From: Colwellia sp. MB3u-41
Lineage (GTDB): Bacteria; Pseudomonadota; Gammaproteobacteria; Enterobacterales; Alteromonadaceae
DNA length: 64,000 nt
Direction of reading: 5' to 3'
NCBI RefSeq assembly: GCF_014076845.1
Contig: NZ_JACGUT010000084.1
Location: 372,001-436,000, forward strand
Every line of letters starts with the position of its first letter. The stretch's first letter is position 1. The notes beneath the pieces were generated by a model that was not told the DNA's origin, searched no databases, and was given only the letters and a program-made list of their open reading frames with translations. This document shows positions 10,187 to 19,506 of this stretch, piece after piece. Made by a program: the position numbers and the translations under genes.

Positions 10187-12034
10187 GTGTTAAACAAATA
10201 CCCCTTATGGAAAACACTGATGGTGCTATTTATAGTGGCCTTTGGTGCTTTATATGCTTTACCTAATTTATACCCTGAAGACCCTGCTGTGCAGGTTTCA
10301 GGTTTGCGTGGCGTTGAAGCCAATGCTGCAACGCTTGAGAGCGTAAAGAATGGATTGACTGCAGATAACATTTCATTCTCAAGTATTGTGCTTGAAAGTG
10401 GTCAATTACTTGTCCGTTTTAGTGATACAGAGCAACAACTTCGTGCCCGTGATTTACTTGAAGAAAGTCTAGGTGATAAGTTTTCGGTGGCCTTAAACCT
10501 TACACCGGCAACCCCTGCATGGTTAGCAAGTGTTGGCGGTACACCGATGAAGTTAGGTTTAGATTTAAGTGGTGGTGTTAGTTTCCTAATGGAAGTGAAC
10601 ATGAGCGAAGCCATAGTTAAAGCGCAAGAAGCGTTAGTTGACGACTTTCGTACCGATTTACGTGGTGAAAAAATTCGCTACCGTAGTGTTAAAAAAGCGA
10701 ATGATTCAATTAATGTTCAGTTTCGTAATGTTGAAGATTTAACTGCCGCTCATGACTTTTTGAAAAAACGCTACCGTGATTTTTTAATGACAGAAAATAC
10801 TGATAATTTAACGTTATCAGCAAAAATGACGGATCAAAAGCTTAAAGAAGTTCGCGAATATGCCCTACAACAAAATATTACTATTATTCGTAATCGTGTT
10901 AATGAATTGGGTGTCTCTGAGCCGCTTGTGCAACGCCAAGGCCAAAAACACATCATCATTGAATTACCCGGCGTTCAAGATACAGCTAAAGCAAAAGAAA
11001 TTTTAAACGCGACTGCTACTATTGAATTCAGACTGGTTGATACCGATGGCGACTTAAGTGCTGCACTCAACGGAAGAATACCGGCGAGTTCAAAGTTATT
11101 GTATGAACGTGACGGCACCCCTGTTTTATTGAAAAAACGCGTGATGCTAACCGGTGATCATATTGTTGATGCGGGCTCGAGTTTTGACGAATACAGTCGT
11201 CCACAAGTTAATATTTCACTTGATTCTGCCGGTGGCGGAAAAATGTCAAACGGTACTAAAAGTAACATTGGCAAACCAATGGCGACCGTATTTATTGAAT
11301 ATAAGCCGACTGACCGTAAAGATGCTGAAGGTAATACTATTTTTGAAAAAATAGAAGAAGTTATCTCTGTAGCAACCATTCAAGCGCGTTTAGGTAAAAC
11401 CTTCCGTATTACTGGGGCGGGCAGCCAAAGCGAAGCACATAATTTAGCGTTATTATTACGTGCTGGAGCGTTAGTTGCGCCTATTCAAATTGTAGAAGAG
11501 CGAACCGTTGGCCCAACATTAGGTGCTGAAAATGTTCAACTCGGCTTTCAAGCTATTTTAATGGGTTTTGGTTTAGTCTTTATTTTTATGATTATTTATT
11601 ACCGTGCTTTTGGTGTGGTCGCAAATTTAGCGTTGGGCGCTAACTTAGTCTTAATTATTGGTGTGATGTCTTTAATTCCAGGGGCAACGTTAACGTTACC
11701 GGGTATGGCAGGTATTGTATTAACGGTTGGTATGGCCGTCGATGCTAACGTACTTATTTTTGAGCGTATCCGAGAAGAAATGCGTGATGGTAAATCGGTT
11801 CAACAATCTATTCATCAAGGGTATGATGCGGCATTTTCAACTATTATTGATGCCAATATCACTACGCTGATTGCGGCGCTTATTTTGTATGCTATTGGTA
11901 CAGGTCCGATTAAAGGCTTCGCGATAACCTTATCTATCGGTATTCTTACCTCAATGTTTACTGCGGTTGTTGGTACACGAACCATAGTTAATATTGTTTG
12001 GGGCGGAAAACGTCTCGACAAACTTTCAATATAG
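10187..12034 (+). CDS. secD: Protein translocase subunit SecD
   Basis: SecD uses the proton gradient with SecF to pull secreted proteins out of the SecYEG channel. The 615-residue protein begins [15 protein letters not shown], like E. coli SecD, has the first membrane helix at about 8-26, a large periplasmic region including the [12 protein letters not shown] strand and [18 protein letters not shown], and a C-terminal block of five membrane helices with [17 protein letters not shown]. The start is GTG, with AAGGA seven bases upstream. secF follows after 13 bases. Confidence 0.97.
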   Translation: MLNKYPLWKTLMVLFIVAFGALYALPNLYPEDPAVQVSGLRGVEANAATLESVKNGLTADNISFSSIVLESGQLLVRFSDTEQQLRARDLLEESLGDKFSVALNLTPATPAWLASVGGTPMKLGLDLSGGVSFLMEVNMSEAIVKAQEALVDDFRTDLRGEKIRYRSVKKANDSINVQFRNVEDLTAAHDFLKKRYRDFLMTENTDNLTLSAKMTDQKLKEVREYALQQNITIIRNRVNELGVSEPLVQRQGQKHIIIELPGVQDTAKAKEILNATATIEFRLVDTDGDLSAALNGRIPASSKLLYERDGTPVLLKKRVMLTGDHIVDAGSSFDEYSRPQVNISLDSAGGGKMSNGTKSNIGKPMATVFIEYKPTDRKDAEGNTIFEKIEEVISVATIQARLGKTFRITGAGSQSEAHNLALLLRAGALVAPIQIVEERTVGPTLGAENVQLGFQAILMGFGLVFIFMIIYYRAFGVVANLALGANLVLIIGVMSLIPGATLTLPGMAGIVLTVGMAVDANVLIFERIREEMRDGKSVQQSIHQGYDAAFSTIIDANITTLIAALILYAIGTGPIKGFAITLSIGILTSMFTAVVGTRTIVNIVWGGKRLDKLSI

Positions 12035-12047
12035 GGCGCAGATATTT

Positions 12048-12995
12048 ATGCAAATTTTACAAGTAAAAGAAACTATCGCCTTTATGAGCTACCGCAAGGG
12101 AGCATTGATATTTAGTATTTTATTGATGCTTGCTTCAGTATTTTCATTAGCGACCAATAAATTAAACTTCGGCCTAGATTTTACGGGTGGTACGTTAATT
12201 GAGGTGGGTTTTGAGAAAGCCGCTGATTTAAATAAAATTCGTGCAGTCATGGACAATAGTGGCTATCCCGATGCTGTTGTGCAGTTATATGGCAGTAGTC
12301 GTGATGTGGTTATTCGTTTAGCTGAGCGTGAAGGTTTAAACGTTGAGATGCTTGGCAATGAAGTACTCAGTGCTTTACAAAAAGGCACAGGGCAAAAAAT
12401 GGAAATGCGCCGTATAGAATTTGTTGGCGGCAGTGTTGGCGATGAATTAGCAGAGCAAGGCGGTTTAGCGATGCTAACCGCACTGATCTGTATTCTTGTT
12501 TACGTAGCATTTCGCTTTGAATGGCGTTTTGCTTTAGGCTCGGTGTTTGCGTTGTTTCATGATGTATTGTTAACGCTTGGTTTGTTTTCGGTGTTAAAAC
12601 TTGAGTTTGACCTGACAGTACTCGCGGCAATTCTCGCGGTTATCGGTTATTCACTCAATGATACCATCGTAGTTTCTGACCGTATTCGAGAAAATTTTCG
12701 GAAGTTACGTGAAGGTGGTCCGGCAGATGTTATCAATATTTCATTAACGCAAACGTTAAGTCGTACGTTTATCACGTCAATAACGACGTTATTAGTACTC
12801 GCTGCGCTATTCTTTAGAGGTGGTGAGCTTATTCATGGTTTCGCAACCGCGTTATTATTTGGTGTGTTTGTCGGTACTTACTCGTCTATCTATGTAGCAA
12901 GTTCTGTTGCGCTTGCTTTTGGTATTTCTAAAGAAGATTTGATACCAGAAGTTATTGACAAAGAAGGTGCAGATCAAGAAGAGATGACACCTTAA
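12048..12995 (+). CDS. secF: Protein translocase subunit SecF
   Basis: SecF pairs with SecD in the export motor. The 315-residue protein has an N-terminal helix, a periplasmic domain starting with FGLDFTGGTLIEV, then the SecF membrane block with ALFHDVLLTLG, IGYSLNDTIVVSDRIREN and SRTFITSITTLL. An in-frame start at 11994 would overlap secD and add 18 unrelated residues. The ATG at 12048 is chosen because it follows the secD stop and gives the family N-terminus MQILQVKETIAFMSYRK. A strong terminator follows at 13024. Confidence 0.96.
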   Translation: MQILQVKETIAFMSYRKGALIFSILLMLASVFSLATNKLNFGLDFTGGTLIEVGFEKAADLNKIRAVMDNSGYPDAVVQLYGSSRDVVIRLAEREGLNVEMLGNEVLSALQKGTGQKMEMRRIEFVGGSVGDELAEQGGLAMLTALICILVYVAFRFEWRFALGSVFALFHDVLLTLGLFSVLKLEFDLTVLAAILAVIGYSLNDTIVVSDRIRENFRKLREGGPADVINISLTQTLSRTFITSITTLLVLAALFFRGGELIHGFATALLFGVFVGTYSSIYVASSVALAFGISKEDLIPEVIDKEGADQEEMTP

Positions 12996-13023
12996 CTCAG
13001 ATTAAGACTATGAGTGTTTAACC

Positions 13024-13055
13024 AAAAGCCGAGTATGATACTCGGCTTTTTATTG
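13024..13055 (+). terminator. Intrinsic terminator after secF
   Basis: AAAAGCCGAGTAT pairs with ATACTCGGCTTTT followed by a T-rich stretch, 28 bases past the secF stop. The A run on the left means it may also work for the converging cydB. Confidence 0.9.
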
Positions 13056-13166
13056 CCTAATGAAAGCTGATGGGAACAGCCAAAGGATAAAACGATGAAT
13101 GGATACTTAGGCGTAATAGCTTATCCACTCTATATTGATACTCACGTTAAGTTATAAGATGAACCG

Positions 13167-14165
13167 TTAATGGTATCTTAGCTCTCTTACCTTGCCCCAA
13201 AATACTCGATAAGAAAACGCGGTATAACTAAATATTACCGGGACCACAATGATAGTGCCCCACAAAACAAAGTTTAAAGATTCAGGTGCTGAGGCTGTTT
13301 CCCAGATAGTCAGCTTATTTGGCACAATATAAGGGAAAAAGCTAAAAGCTAAACCAAAGAAACATAAAGTAAATATTACAACCGCAGCTACAAACGGGCG
13401 CCAACAACCTTTATCATTGACCTTAGGTAACTGCTTCAATTGAATAAAGCTAAAAATAAACAGCGCAAAGCAAATAAAAGGTAAAGGTAATATTATGAAT
13501 GCATTAGGTAAAGAAAACCACTTGTCATAGACATTAGGATTTATTAATGGGTTAACGAGCGATACCGAAATAACACCGATAAAACAAACCAAAGCTGTTT
13601 TTTGAGCCCAAGCAACGGCTTGTATTTGTAACTCGCCTTCAGTTTTCATAATTAACCAACACGCCCCTATATAACTATAAGCGGCAGCAACACCAAAGGC
13701 ACTTAATAAGCTAAAGCTGTAAGCGGCTAAAGTGCTTTCAAAGCCCATAACATACATGCCTAACATATAGCCTTGGCTTAGAGAGGCAACCAGTGAGCCT
13801 CCTTTAAAGACTCTGTTCCAAGTAGGTTTATGGCTAAAGGCGGCTTTAGCACGAAAATCAAAAGCCACACCGCGCAAGACTAAGCTAATTAACAAAATTG
13901 CGGTTGGTAAGTATAATTCTTTAAATATATAACTGTGTGCTGCTGGAAATGCGATAAGCAATAAGCCAATTGCGAGTACCAGCCAAGTTTCGTTCGCATC
14001 CCAGAATGGGCCAATTGACGCTATCATTGTATCGGCGTTGTCTGTTTGATCAAGAGGGAGCAATATGCCAACCCCCAAATCAAAGCCATCTAATACCGCA
14101 TAAAGTAAAATTGAAAAGCCCATCAATGAGACAAAAATGATTGCTAATGTATATTCTTCAAACAT
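13167..14165 (-). CDS. cydB: Cytochrome bd-type quinol oxidase subunit II (CydB/CioB)
   Basis: Second subunit of a bd-family terminal oxidase, which reduces oxygen to water with quinol electrons and works at low oxygen. The 332-residue protein is almost all membrane helices (eight or nine) and opens with the family stretch ILLYAVLDGFDLGVGIL; DANETWLVLAIGLLLIAFP is also typical. Three bases separate it from the cydA stop, so the two are co-transcribed. No cydX-like small ORF was recognised downstream of cydB, and no cydDC is nearby. Confidence 0.94.
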   Translation of the reverse strand: MFEEYTLAIIFVSLMGFSILLYAVLDGFDLGVGILLPLDQTDNADTMIASIGPFWDANETWLVLAIGLLLIAFPAAHSYIFKELYLPTAILLISLVLRGVAFDFRAKAAFSHKPTWNRVFKGGSLVASLSQGYMLGMYVMGFESTLAAYSFSLLSAFGVAAAYSYIGACWLIMKTEGELQIQAVAWAQKTALVCFIGVISVSLVNPLINPNVYDKWFSLPNAFIILPLPFICFALFIFSFIQLKQLPKVNDKGCWRPFVAAVVIFTLCFFGLAFSFFPYIVPNKLTIWETASAPESLNFVLWGTIIVVPVIFSYTAFSYRVFWGKVRELRYH

Positions 14166-14168
14166 AAT

Positions 14169-15536
14169 CTAGCCCTCAACCGTGTTTTTTGAAGTATTAA
14201 TTACCGGCTTAACCTGTTCATCAATACTGATTTCTTCTATTTCAATGGCACGTCCAGCCATAGTGAAAATGGTGTGTAAATAAGCAACCATAATCACAAC
14301 GTATAAAACCAAATAAAGCGTTAGCGTAATGCCTACGTTTTCTGGTGCTATATCAGTCGCAGCATCTTTCACCGTTAAAATTCCTGTTACTAACCAAGGT
14401 TGGCGGCCAATTTCAGTGACATACCAACCCGCTAATGTCGCTATCCAGCCAGAAAAACTCATCACAACAAGGGTTTTTAACAACCAAGGAGATAATTGAT
14501 TTTTGCGCCATAATATAAAGCGGCTAAGCCAAGCGATAGCAAGCATCAGCATACCTAAGCCCACCATAATTCTAAAAGCAAAAAACACAGGCGCAACGGG
14601 GGGGTGATTACCTTCAAATTCGTTTAAGCCTTTTATTTCGCCATCTAAATCGTGCGTTAATATAAAGCTTGCCATCTTAGGGATTGCGATTTCAAAATGA
14701 TTGGTCTTCTGCTCTTCATCAGGTAGGGCAAATAATAATAAAGGCGCTCCTTTTTCGGTATGCCAAATGCCTTCCATTGCTGCAATTTTTTGTGGTTGAT
14801 GTTCTAACGTATTTAAACCATGCATATCGCCTAGAAATATTTGGGTAGGCGCAAGTATAGCCGCTACGGTTAATGCTATTTTGAGAGTTAATTTAGGCGC
14901 TTTTTTATCGTCACCTTTTAGTAAGCGATAAGCACTAATGCCTGCTACCAAGAAGGCGGCGGTTAAACCTGATGCAACAAGCATGTGAGATAATTTGTAA
15001 GGGAACGATGGGTTAAAAATAATAGCGAACCAATCAACTGGATAGGCTACACCATCTCGCATTTCATGGCCTTGAGGGGTTTGCATCCAAGAATTGAGCG
15101 CTAAAATCCAAAAGGACGACAAACTGGTGCCAAAAGCAACAATTAACGTTGATAGCGTATGTATTCGAGCGGACACTCGATTCATACCAAATAACATAAT
15201 CCCCAGAAAGCCAGCTTCTAAAAAGAATGCGGTTAGCACTTCATAGCCTAATAATGGACCAGCAATATTACCGACAGTTTCCATAAACTTTGGCCAGTTG
15301 GTCCCAAATTGAAACGACATGGTAATACCGGTAACTACCCCTATTGCAAAGGTGAGGGCAAAAATTTTAACCCAAAAACGGTATGCGCGCATCCACACGG
15401 GATCACCTGTTTGATCAAAACGTAATTTGAAGTAAAACAAAAACCAGCTAAGAGCGATGGTTATTGTGGGGAAGAGAATATGAAAACTAATATTAGCGGC
15501 AAACTGTATGCGTGAGAGCATTAAGGTTTCTAACAT
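14169..15536 (-). CDS. cydA: Cytochrome bd-type quinol oxidase subunit I, short Q-loop (CydA/CioA)
   Basis: Heme-carrying subunit with the quinol site. At 455 residues it is shorter than E. coli CydA (522), which fits the cyanide-insensitive (CIO) subgroup lacking the long Q-loop insertion. H19 in ANISFHILFPT is the likely heme b595-side ligand; GFNT-like FQFGTNWPKFM, ALNSWMQTPQGHEM and a C-terminal helix block with GRQPW are also family marks. The gene lies 116 bases downstream of a GbsR/MarR-type regulator on the same strand, suggesting that oxidase expression is set by this regulator and by FNR (box at 16247-16260). Confidence 0.95.
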   Translation of the reverse strand: MLETLMLSRIQFAANISFHILFPTITIALSWFLFYFKLRFDQTGDPVWMRAYRFWVKIFALTFAIGVVTGITMSFQFGTNWPKFMETVGNIAGPLLGYEVLTAFFLEAGFLGIMLFGMNRVSARIHTLSTLIVAFGTSLSSFWILALNSWMQTPQGHEMRDGVAYPVDWFAIIFNPSFPYKLSHMLVASGLTAAFLVAGISAYRLLKGDDKKAPKLTLKIALTVAAILAPTQIFLGDMHGLNTLEHQPQKIAAMEGIWHTEKGAPLLLFALPDEEQKTNHFEIAIPKMASFILTHDLDGEIKGLNEFEGNHPPVAPVFFAFRIMVGLGMLMLAIAWLSRFILWRKNQLSPWLLKTLVVMSFSGWIATLAGWYVTEIGRQPWLVTGILTVKDAATDIAPENVGITLTLYLVLYVVIMVAYLHTIFTMAGRAIEIEEISIDEQVKPVINTSKNTVEG

Positions 15537-15652
15537 GATTTACTCCATAAATCCGTTTGAACACTGTTATGTGTTAATAGGATTAACGTATTAACGTGAT
15601 AATTTTTACCACTTTGGATGCTTTTAAATGGTTAAAAATAGTAAAGTGTTTT

Positions 15653-16198
15653 TTAGCTTTTTTTCATAAACTTATCCTTCATATCTATAACTTTGCTTAC
15701 ACCAGCCCCAAGCTTCATCAGGGTGTTGAGTTTATCAGGGCTCATACTTTGTAGCTCTGAAGCCCAATGAGTCATAGTTTCCAGCAGATCATGCATTTCA
15801 TGCATTCTTTCTTGTGCATATTGCTCTTGAGAGTTGGCGGGTTCGTCTAATAAATTATCGCGTAGCAATGATAGTGTTGGGTCAACTTCACGTTTGCGAC
15901 GCTCTTCAAATATGCGTATTGCCATTTCCCAGATAGACCCAGCAGGCGAGTAATATTCTTTGCGGTCTTTAGGTTTATGCTGAACTTGTACTAACCGCCA
16001 AGACTGTAATTCTTTAATACCCATGCTGACATTGCCACGAGAGATATTGAGTGCTTCAGATATTTGTAGCGCGGTAAGTGGTTCGTCATGAATGGTTAGT
16101 AGGCCATACATTTGACCAACAGTACGGTTAAAGCCCCAGCGACTGCCCATTTCACCACAGTGCATAACAAACGATTCAATTTTAGTTGTCATTATCAT
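15653..16198 (-). CDS. GbsR/MarR-family transcriptional regulator
   Basis: A 181-residue winged-helix DNA-binding protein. The recognition region is visible as LTALQISEALNISRGNVSMGIKEL-type sequence (residues about 39-62), followed by the wing (KPKDRKEYYSPAG) and a helical C-terminal half likely for dimerisation. This matches the GbsR branch of MarR-like repressors. It sits directly upstream of cydA-cydB on the same strand, so a role in controlling the oxidase is inferred. A perfect inverted repeat 15 bases before its start codon may be its own operator. The ligand is unknown; GbsR relatives sense choline but nothing here shows that. Confidence 0.82.
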   Translation of the reverse strand: MIMTTKIESFVMHCGEMGSRWGFNRTVGQMYGLLTIHDEPLTALQISEALNISRGNVSMGIKELQSWRLVQVQHKPKDRKEYYSPAGSIWEMAIRIFEERRKREVDPTLSLLRDNLLDEPANSQEQYAQERMHEMHDLLETMTHWASELQSMSPDKLNTLMKLGAGVSKVIDMKDKFMKKS

Positions 16199-16212
16199 AA
16201 TTGTGTTTTCTG

Positions 16213-16236
16213 AACTTTCAGTAATTTCTGAAAGTT
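16213..16236. promoter_or_regulatory. Candidate operator: perfect 9-bp inverted repeat
   Basis: AACTTTCAG at 16213-16221 and CTGAAAGTT at 16228-16236 are exact inverted copies separated by six bases. The site lies 15 bases upstream of the GbsR-type regulator gene, where a repressor would block its promoter. The binding protein is inferred to be that regulator (autoregulation). Confidence 0.65.
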
Positions 16237-16246
16237 TAAACTGTTC

Positions 16247-16260
16247 TTGATTTAGATCAA
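16247..16260. promoter_or_regulatory. FNR/Crp-type box, perfect match to the FNR consensus
   Basis: TTGATTTAGATCAA matches TTGAT-N4-ATCAA exactly. It is centred about 55 bases upstream of the regulator-cydAB start codon. FNR (Etr/Anr) control of a bd oxidase is well known, so an oxygen-responsive input is plausible. Confidence 0.75.
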
Positions 16261-16800
16261 GCTTTATTTATGTCTTTGGGTGCTTTATATGGTTCTATTT
16301 ATGAGGAATGCACCTTAAAATAAGGTGGGGATAAAGGCGTTATGAAAGTTGATTTTCTTAGTGAGTGCTTTAATTCTTTTAACGTTAAGATCAACGCATT
16401 TAAACCCTTATTATATCAATGACACCTCATTAAAATTAACACGTTACTATTCGCTTTGGCGAAGGGAGTACTTAAAGATTAACCGGTAATTAATATCTCG
16501 CATGCATAACATTATTACGATAAAGATGAAATTTTATAATACTAATTGAAGAATCATGGGGTTTATATGAGTTTTTATGATTACAGAAAAGCTTTACATG
16601 ATAGTATTTTTTAGGGGCAAAGCTCTTAAACCAAACGTTTGTTACTCTCTTGCAAATGTTTTTTACGCCGCGTAACTTACGCGGCTGTGTTTGCCTAACA
16701 GATAATCCTAAAGTCCTTTTTATCATAAATTGTTATGTTAGAAGCGAGTACGGTGTGAGATAATTAATGCCTGCTCATCACTTAATTGATATAAATAATT
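16261..16800. other. Non-coding stretch upstream of the DUF2750 gene
   Basis: Apart from the two regulatory sites to its left, this 540-base stretch has no convincing gene. It holds a 19-base near-palindrome, GCCGCGTAACTTACGCGGC at 16667-16685 (9-bp arms, one-base centre), without a T run on either strand. A 78-codon minus-strand reading at 16490-16726 has no ribosome site and spans this palindrome, so it is not called. Confidence 0.55.
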
Positions 16801-17172
16801 ATGAATACAACAATTTTAAGCACCTTTTTAGCCGACGTTAAAACCGCACAATCGTTTTGGGCACTGCAAGAAAAGTCAGGAGAAGATTGGGTGGTACTTG
16901 ACTCAATTAACTTTGAAAACACTGACGTTATGCCATTATGGTCAAGCGAAGCACTTGCTCAAACACATTGTATTGATGAGTGGCAAGCATATGTACCGAC
17001 TAAAATAACGTTAAGCGACTGGTTAGAGTTTTGGCTTGAAGACCTTGGTGAAGACGGCGTTATTGTGGGTATTAATTGGCTAGAAGAATCAAATCAAGCT
17101 GAGGATAATGAGTACGTTGAATTAGACCTAGCTGAATTTAGCCAAGCACTTGCTGAAATTGAAGCCTTGTAA
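16801..17172 (+). CDS. DUF2750-family protein
   Basis: A 123-residue acidic, cytosolic protein of unknown function. It resembles the DUF2750 family by its WALQEKSGEDWVVLDS opening, the PLWSSEALAQ segment and the repeated tryptophans leading to a DWLEFWLEDLGEDGVIVGINW block. No signal peptide or membrane helix. It is a single-gene unit converging on the sulfotransferase-like gene. The function is not known. Confidence 0.8.
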   Translation: MNTTILSTFLADVKTAQSFWALQEKSGEDWVVLDSINFENTDVMPLWSSEALAQTHCIDEWQAYVPTKITLSDWLEFWLEDLGEDGVIVGINWLEESNQAEDNEYVELDLAEFSQALAEIEAL

Positions 17173-17226
17173 AATTCATAAAAAGCGCATGTTGATTTTA
17201 TGTTTATAAAACTCAATGTGCTGTTG

Positions 17227-17877
17227 TTATTCTGCTGACAATTCTAAATAGTCTAATAAACTCATGCGGCCATTTTTGGTTGACTCTATTTTTCGCTCAT
17301 GTTTTAAATCCTTCCATGCGGTAACTTTTCCACCACTATTGAGCTTTTCAAAAATCCCTGTATTACTCCCTTGCGCTATTGATAAAAAACTGATCAATTG
17401 TTGGTAACTCGCTGGCTGGCTAACATCTATTGTGAGTAAGTCTTGCGTGCGCTCAGAGAAATATTGCAGCACTTCATGGTTGTGTTGCAAGTAACAACGG
17501 GCTAAAAACATGTCATTGTTGATATTTTCTAATGTAAAAGGTGAAAATGTACTTACGTAGCAACGTTTAATAATAGTATTAAAACCACCGTCAGCACGCG
17601 TCACATTAATATACATACGTTGTAGCAACTGTTTAATTGAGGGTAACCACTGGTCAGATTTTCGCGCTAAGTAAATAAATTTACTGTTAGGATAAAATTT
17701 ATCTAAACGTTTAAAGTCAGCAAAGATGGGGGTGTCGGCAATGACTTGTGCTTGATCAAACGTTTTTTGTGTATAAGCGGTATGCGCAACGGTATAGCCT
17801 AGCTCAAGCATTGCTGCACAAATACTGGTGGTGCCAGAACGAGGTAAGCCGATAATAAATATTTTAGTATTATTCAT
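17227..17877 (-). CDS. Sulfotransferase-family protein
   Basis: A 216-residue protein with the PAPS-binding P-loop of sulfotransferases near its N-terminus, IGLPRSGTTSICAAM (about residues 9-23), followed by a second element FIYLARKSDQWLPS, the usual position of the 3'-phosphate-binding motif. Length and layout fit the short bacterial Sulfotransfer family that acts on unknown small molecules or glycans. Only six bases separate its start from the stop of the upstream PH-domain gene, so it is probably the third gene of that operon. The acceptor substrate cannot be told from sequence. Confidence 0.8.
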   Translation of the reverse strand: MNNTKIFIIGLPRSGTTSICAAMLELGYTVAHTAYTQKTFDQAQVIADTPIFADFKRLDKFYPNSKFIYLARKSDQWLPSIKQLLQRMYINVTRADGGFNTIIKRCYVSTFSPFTLENINNDMFLARCYLQHNHEVLQYFSERTQDLLTIDVSQPASYQQLISFLSIAQGSNTGIFEKLNSGGKVTAWKDLKHERKIESTKNGRMSLLDYLELSAE

Positions 17878-17883
17878 TAAGGC

Positions 17884-19506
17884 CTACATCCAAGACTTTT
17901 GACTGCTTTCTACTTGGTAAAGCACATCGTCGAGTAATTGATAAGCAAGCTTTTGCTTGATAAAAGGAATGTCCTGAGCGCCTGCAGCGAGTACGATTCT
18001 TATTGAACTGAGCTGGTGACGCTCTTGGAACCAACTTTGTTTACATTGAACTTGTTGAGTTTTAAAAATAGGAAAACAGGTATAGTCGACACCAAAATAG
18101 CCTTTACGAATATAAATTAAATCATCATCTTTAGCATAGCCCCATCGTAGCCAGCGCATAAAAACTAATACACTCATAAATAAATAACTGGGCGTTAACA
18201 CCATTAAAAAATTAGCTTTATCAAGGGTGATAAAAAGAACGGAAAGTAGAATAAACATGGGTGAAAGAATATAACCAATATTGCGCAGTAAAAAGCGTTT
18301 GCTAATACGGTGGTAATCGATACTCATCATCTTATTATTAGGGTAAACATCGTTTATTAAGGTCAAACACTCATTTGGGTTGATTGACGGCACAATAATA
18401 CGACTATTTTGCGCACTCGCTTGATATTGATTTAATGCACTATTGCTTTGCTCAAATTTAAGGTTAATACGTTTTAGTATCACATCAAGCCAATCTTGTT
18501 GGCGAACCACCATTTGTAAACGTGATAAACGCATGATCACTTCATATTTGGTTAATAGCCCACTGCGACGAATATAACGGTCATCTACCTTACTTAAGGT
18601 GAAGTTGTAAAAGGTAATAATAGAACCTGCAATAGAGAATAGCGTAAAAGGTAATAAAATAATAAAAGTTAAGGTCAGTGCGTATAAACCAATTTGCCAC
18701 ATCGGCTTATCTGAAAAGGTAAGGAATTTTTCGAGGTCAATACCTAAACCGTTAAAAAACTCAACAATATATCGTCCAAAGTCATCAAGAAATGGTGCTA
18801 AACCGCCCATAAAAATCCAAATTCGGTTGTTGGTTATGCCATGAATAACAAGATCAGTGATACCACGAGTATTTAAAATCACTTCATTGTTTTTATTATT
18901 TGAAGTTGAATCTTTTACTGTATTGGTACTTTCACCCGCGATAGTCGAATGGGCAACTTGGTGTTGAGCTAAAATTTCTTTTTTAAGTTGTTCTGCAAAA
19001 TCTATTTTTAAGGCGACGACCTTTGCTTCTTGTTTCGCAGAGCCTGCTGTATCAAGTTGTAAGCAAGTAAAGCCAAAAGGTCGATAATATATAGGTTGCT
19101 CAAGTTTTACGTTTTGAATTTTAGCAAAAGGCAAGTTAACGTATTTCTTTGAAATTACCCCCGAACGTATTTCAATATGATCTTGATATAACCGGTATTG
19201 AAAGAAATAAAAACTTAAAAAGGTAGAGGTAATGATAACCGCGAGCACGCCTAAACCTATAGGCAGCCATAGATGGGGATGCGCGATAAAATTATCATAG
19301 CCAATATATAATGCGGGTAAGAACACAAGGATATTACTTAAAAATCCAGCAACAAATTTAGCTAAAAAATAAATAATAGCGATAGGTGATATACGTTGCC
19401 AATCTTTAGTGTTTTTTATCGTTTTATTCGGTTGCGTTGTCGCATCTGAGTTGTTATTTAGGGTTTCTGTTGATTTATCCATGATGATTAACATCTTTGT
19501 GGTCAA
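17884..19506 (-). CDS. Bacterial PH-domain membrane protein, YdbT-like
   Basis: A 540-residue membrane protein with alternating pairs of membrane helices and cytoplasmic bPH2 (YdbS/YdbT) domains. Helix pairs lie around residues 40-95, 255-300 and 405-445, each followed by a PH-like module recognisable by patterns such as YRLYQDHIEIRSGVISKKY, DDRYIRRSGLLTKYEVIMRL and KDDDLIYIRKGYFGVDY. It overlaps the upstream YdbS-like gene by 32 bases, the usual arrangement of the pair. In Bacillus, YdbST affects resistance to certain bacteriocins, but no function is established for proteobacteria. An inner ATG at residue 5 or 9 would reduce the overlap. Confidence 0.85.
   Translation of the reverse strand: MTTKMLIIMDKSTETLNNNSDATTQPNKTIKNTKDWQRISPIAIIYFLAKFVAGFLSNILVFLPALYIGYDNFIAHPHLWLPIGLGVLAVIITSTFLSFYFFQYRLYQDHIEIRSGVISKKYVNLPFAKIQNVKLEQPIYYRPFGFTCLQLDTAGSAKQEAKVVALKIDFAEQLKKEILAQHQVAHSTIAGESTNTVKDSTSNNKNNEVILNTRGITDLVIHGITNNRIWIFMGGLAPFLDDFGRYIVEFFNGLGIDLEKFLTFSDKPMWQIGLYALTLTFIILLPFTLFSIAGSIITFYNFTLSKVDDRYIRRSGLLTKYEVIMRLSRLQMVVRQQDWLDVILKRINLKFEQSNSALNQYQASAQNSRIIVPSINPNECLTLINDVYPNNKMMSIDYHRISKRFLLRNIGYILSPMFILLSVLFITLDKANFLMVLTPSYLFMSVLVFMRWLRWGYAKDDDLIYIRKGYFGVDYTCFPIFKTQQVQCKQSWFQERHQLSSIRIVLAAGAQDIPFIKQKLAYQLLDDVLYQVESSQKSWM

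Noticed and set aside
11994-12047. Upstream start for secF
   Set aside because: Would overlap secD and add 18 residues unlike any SecF; ATG 12048 gives the family N-terminus.
13053-13166. A cydX-like small gene downstream of cydB
   Set aside because: No short reading frame with the CydX membrane-helix pattern was found on the minus strand.
16490-16726. 78-codon minus-strand reading
   Set aside because: No ribosome site, odd composition (Lys/Arg/Asn-rich), spans a palindrome and resembles no family.
16690-16746. Possible integron attC site (GCCTAAC ... GTTAG)
   Set aside because: The outer boxes only partly fit (GTTAGAA does not complete GTTRRRY), inner boxes are missing and there is no integrase or cassette array nearby.
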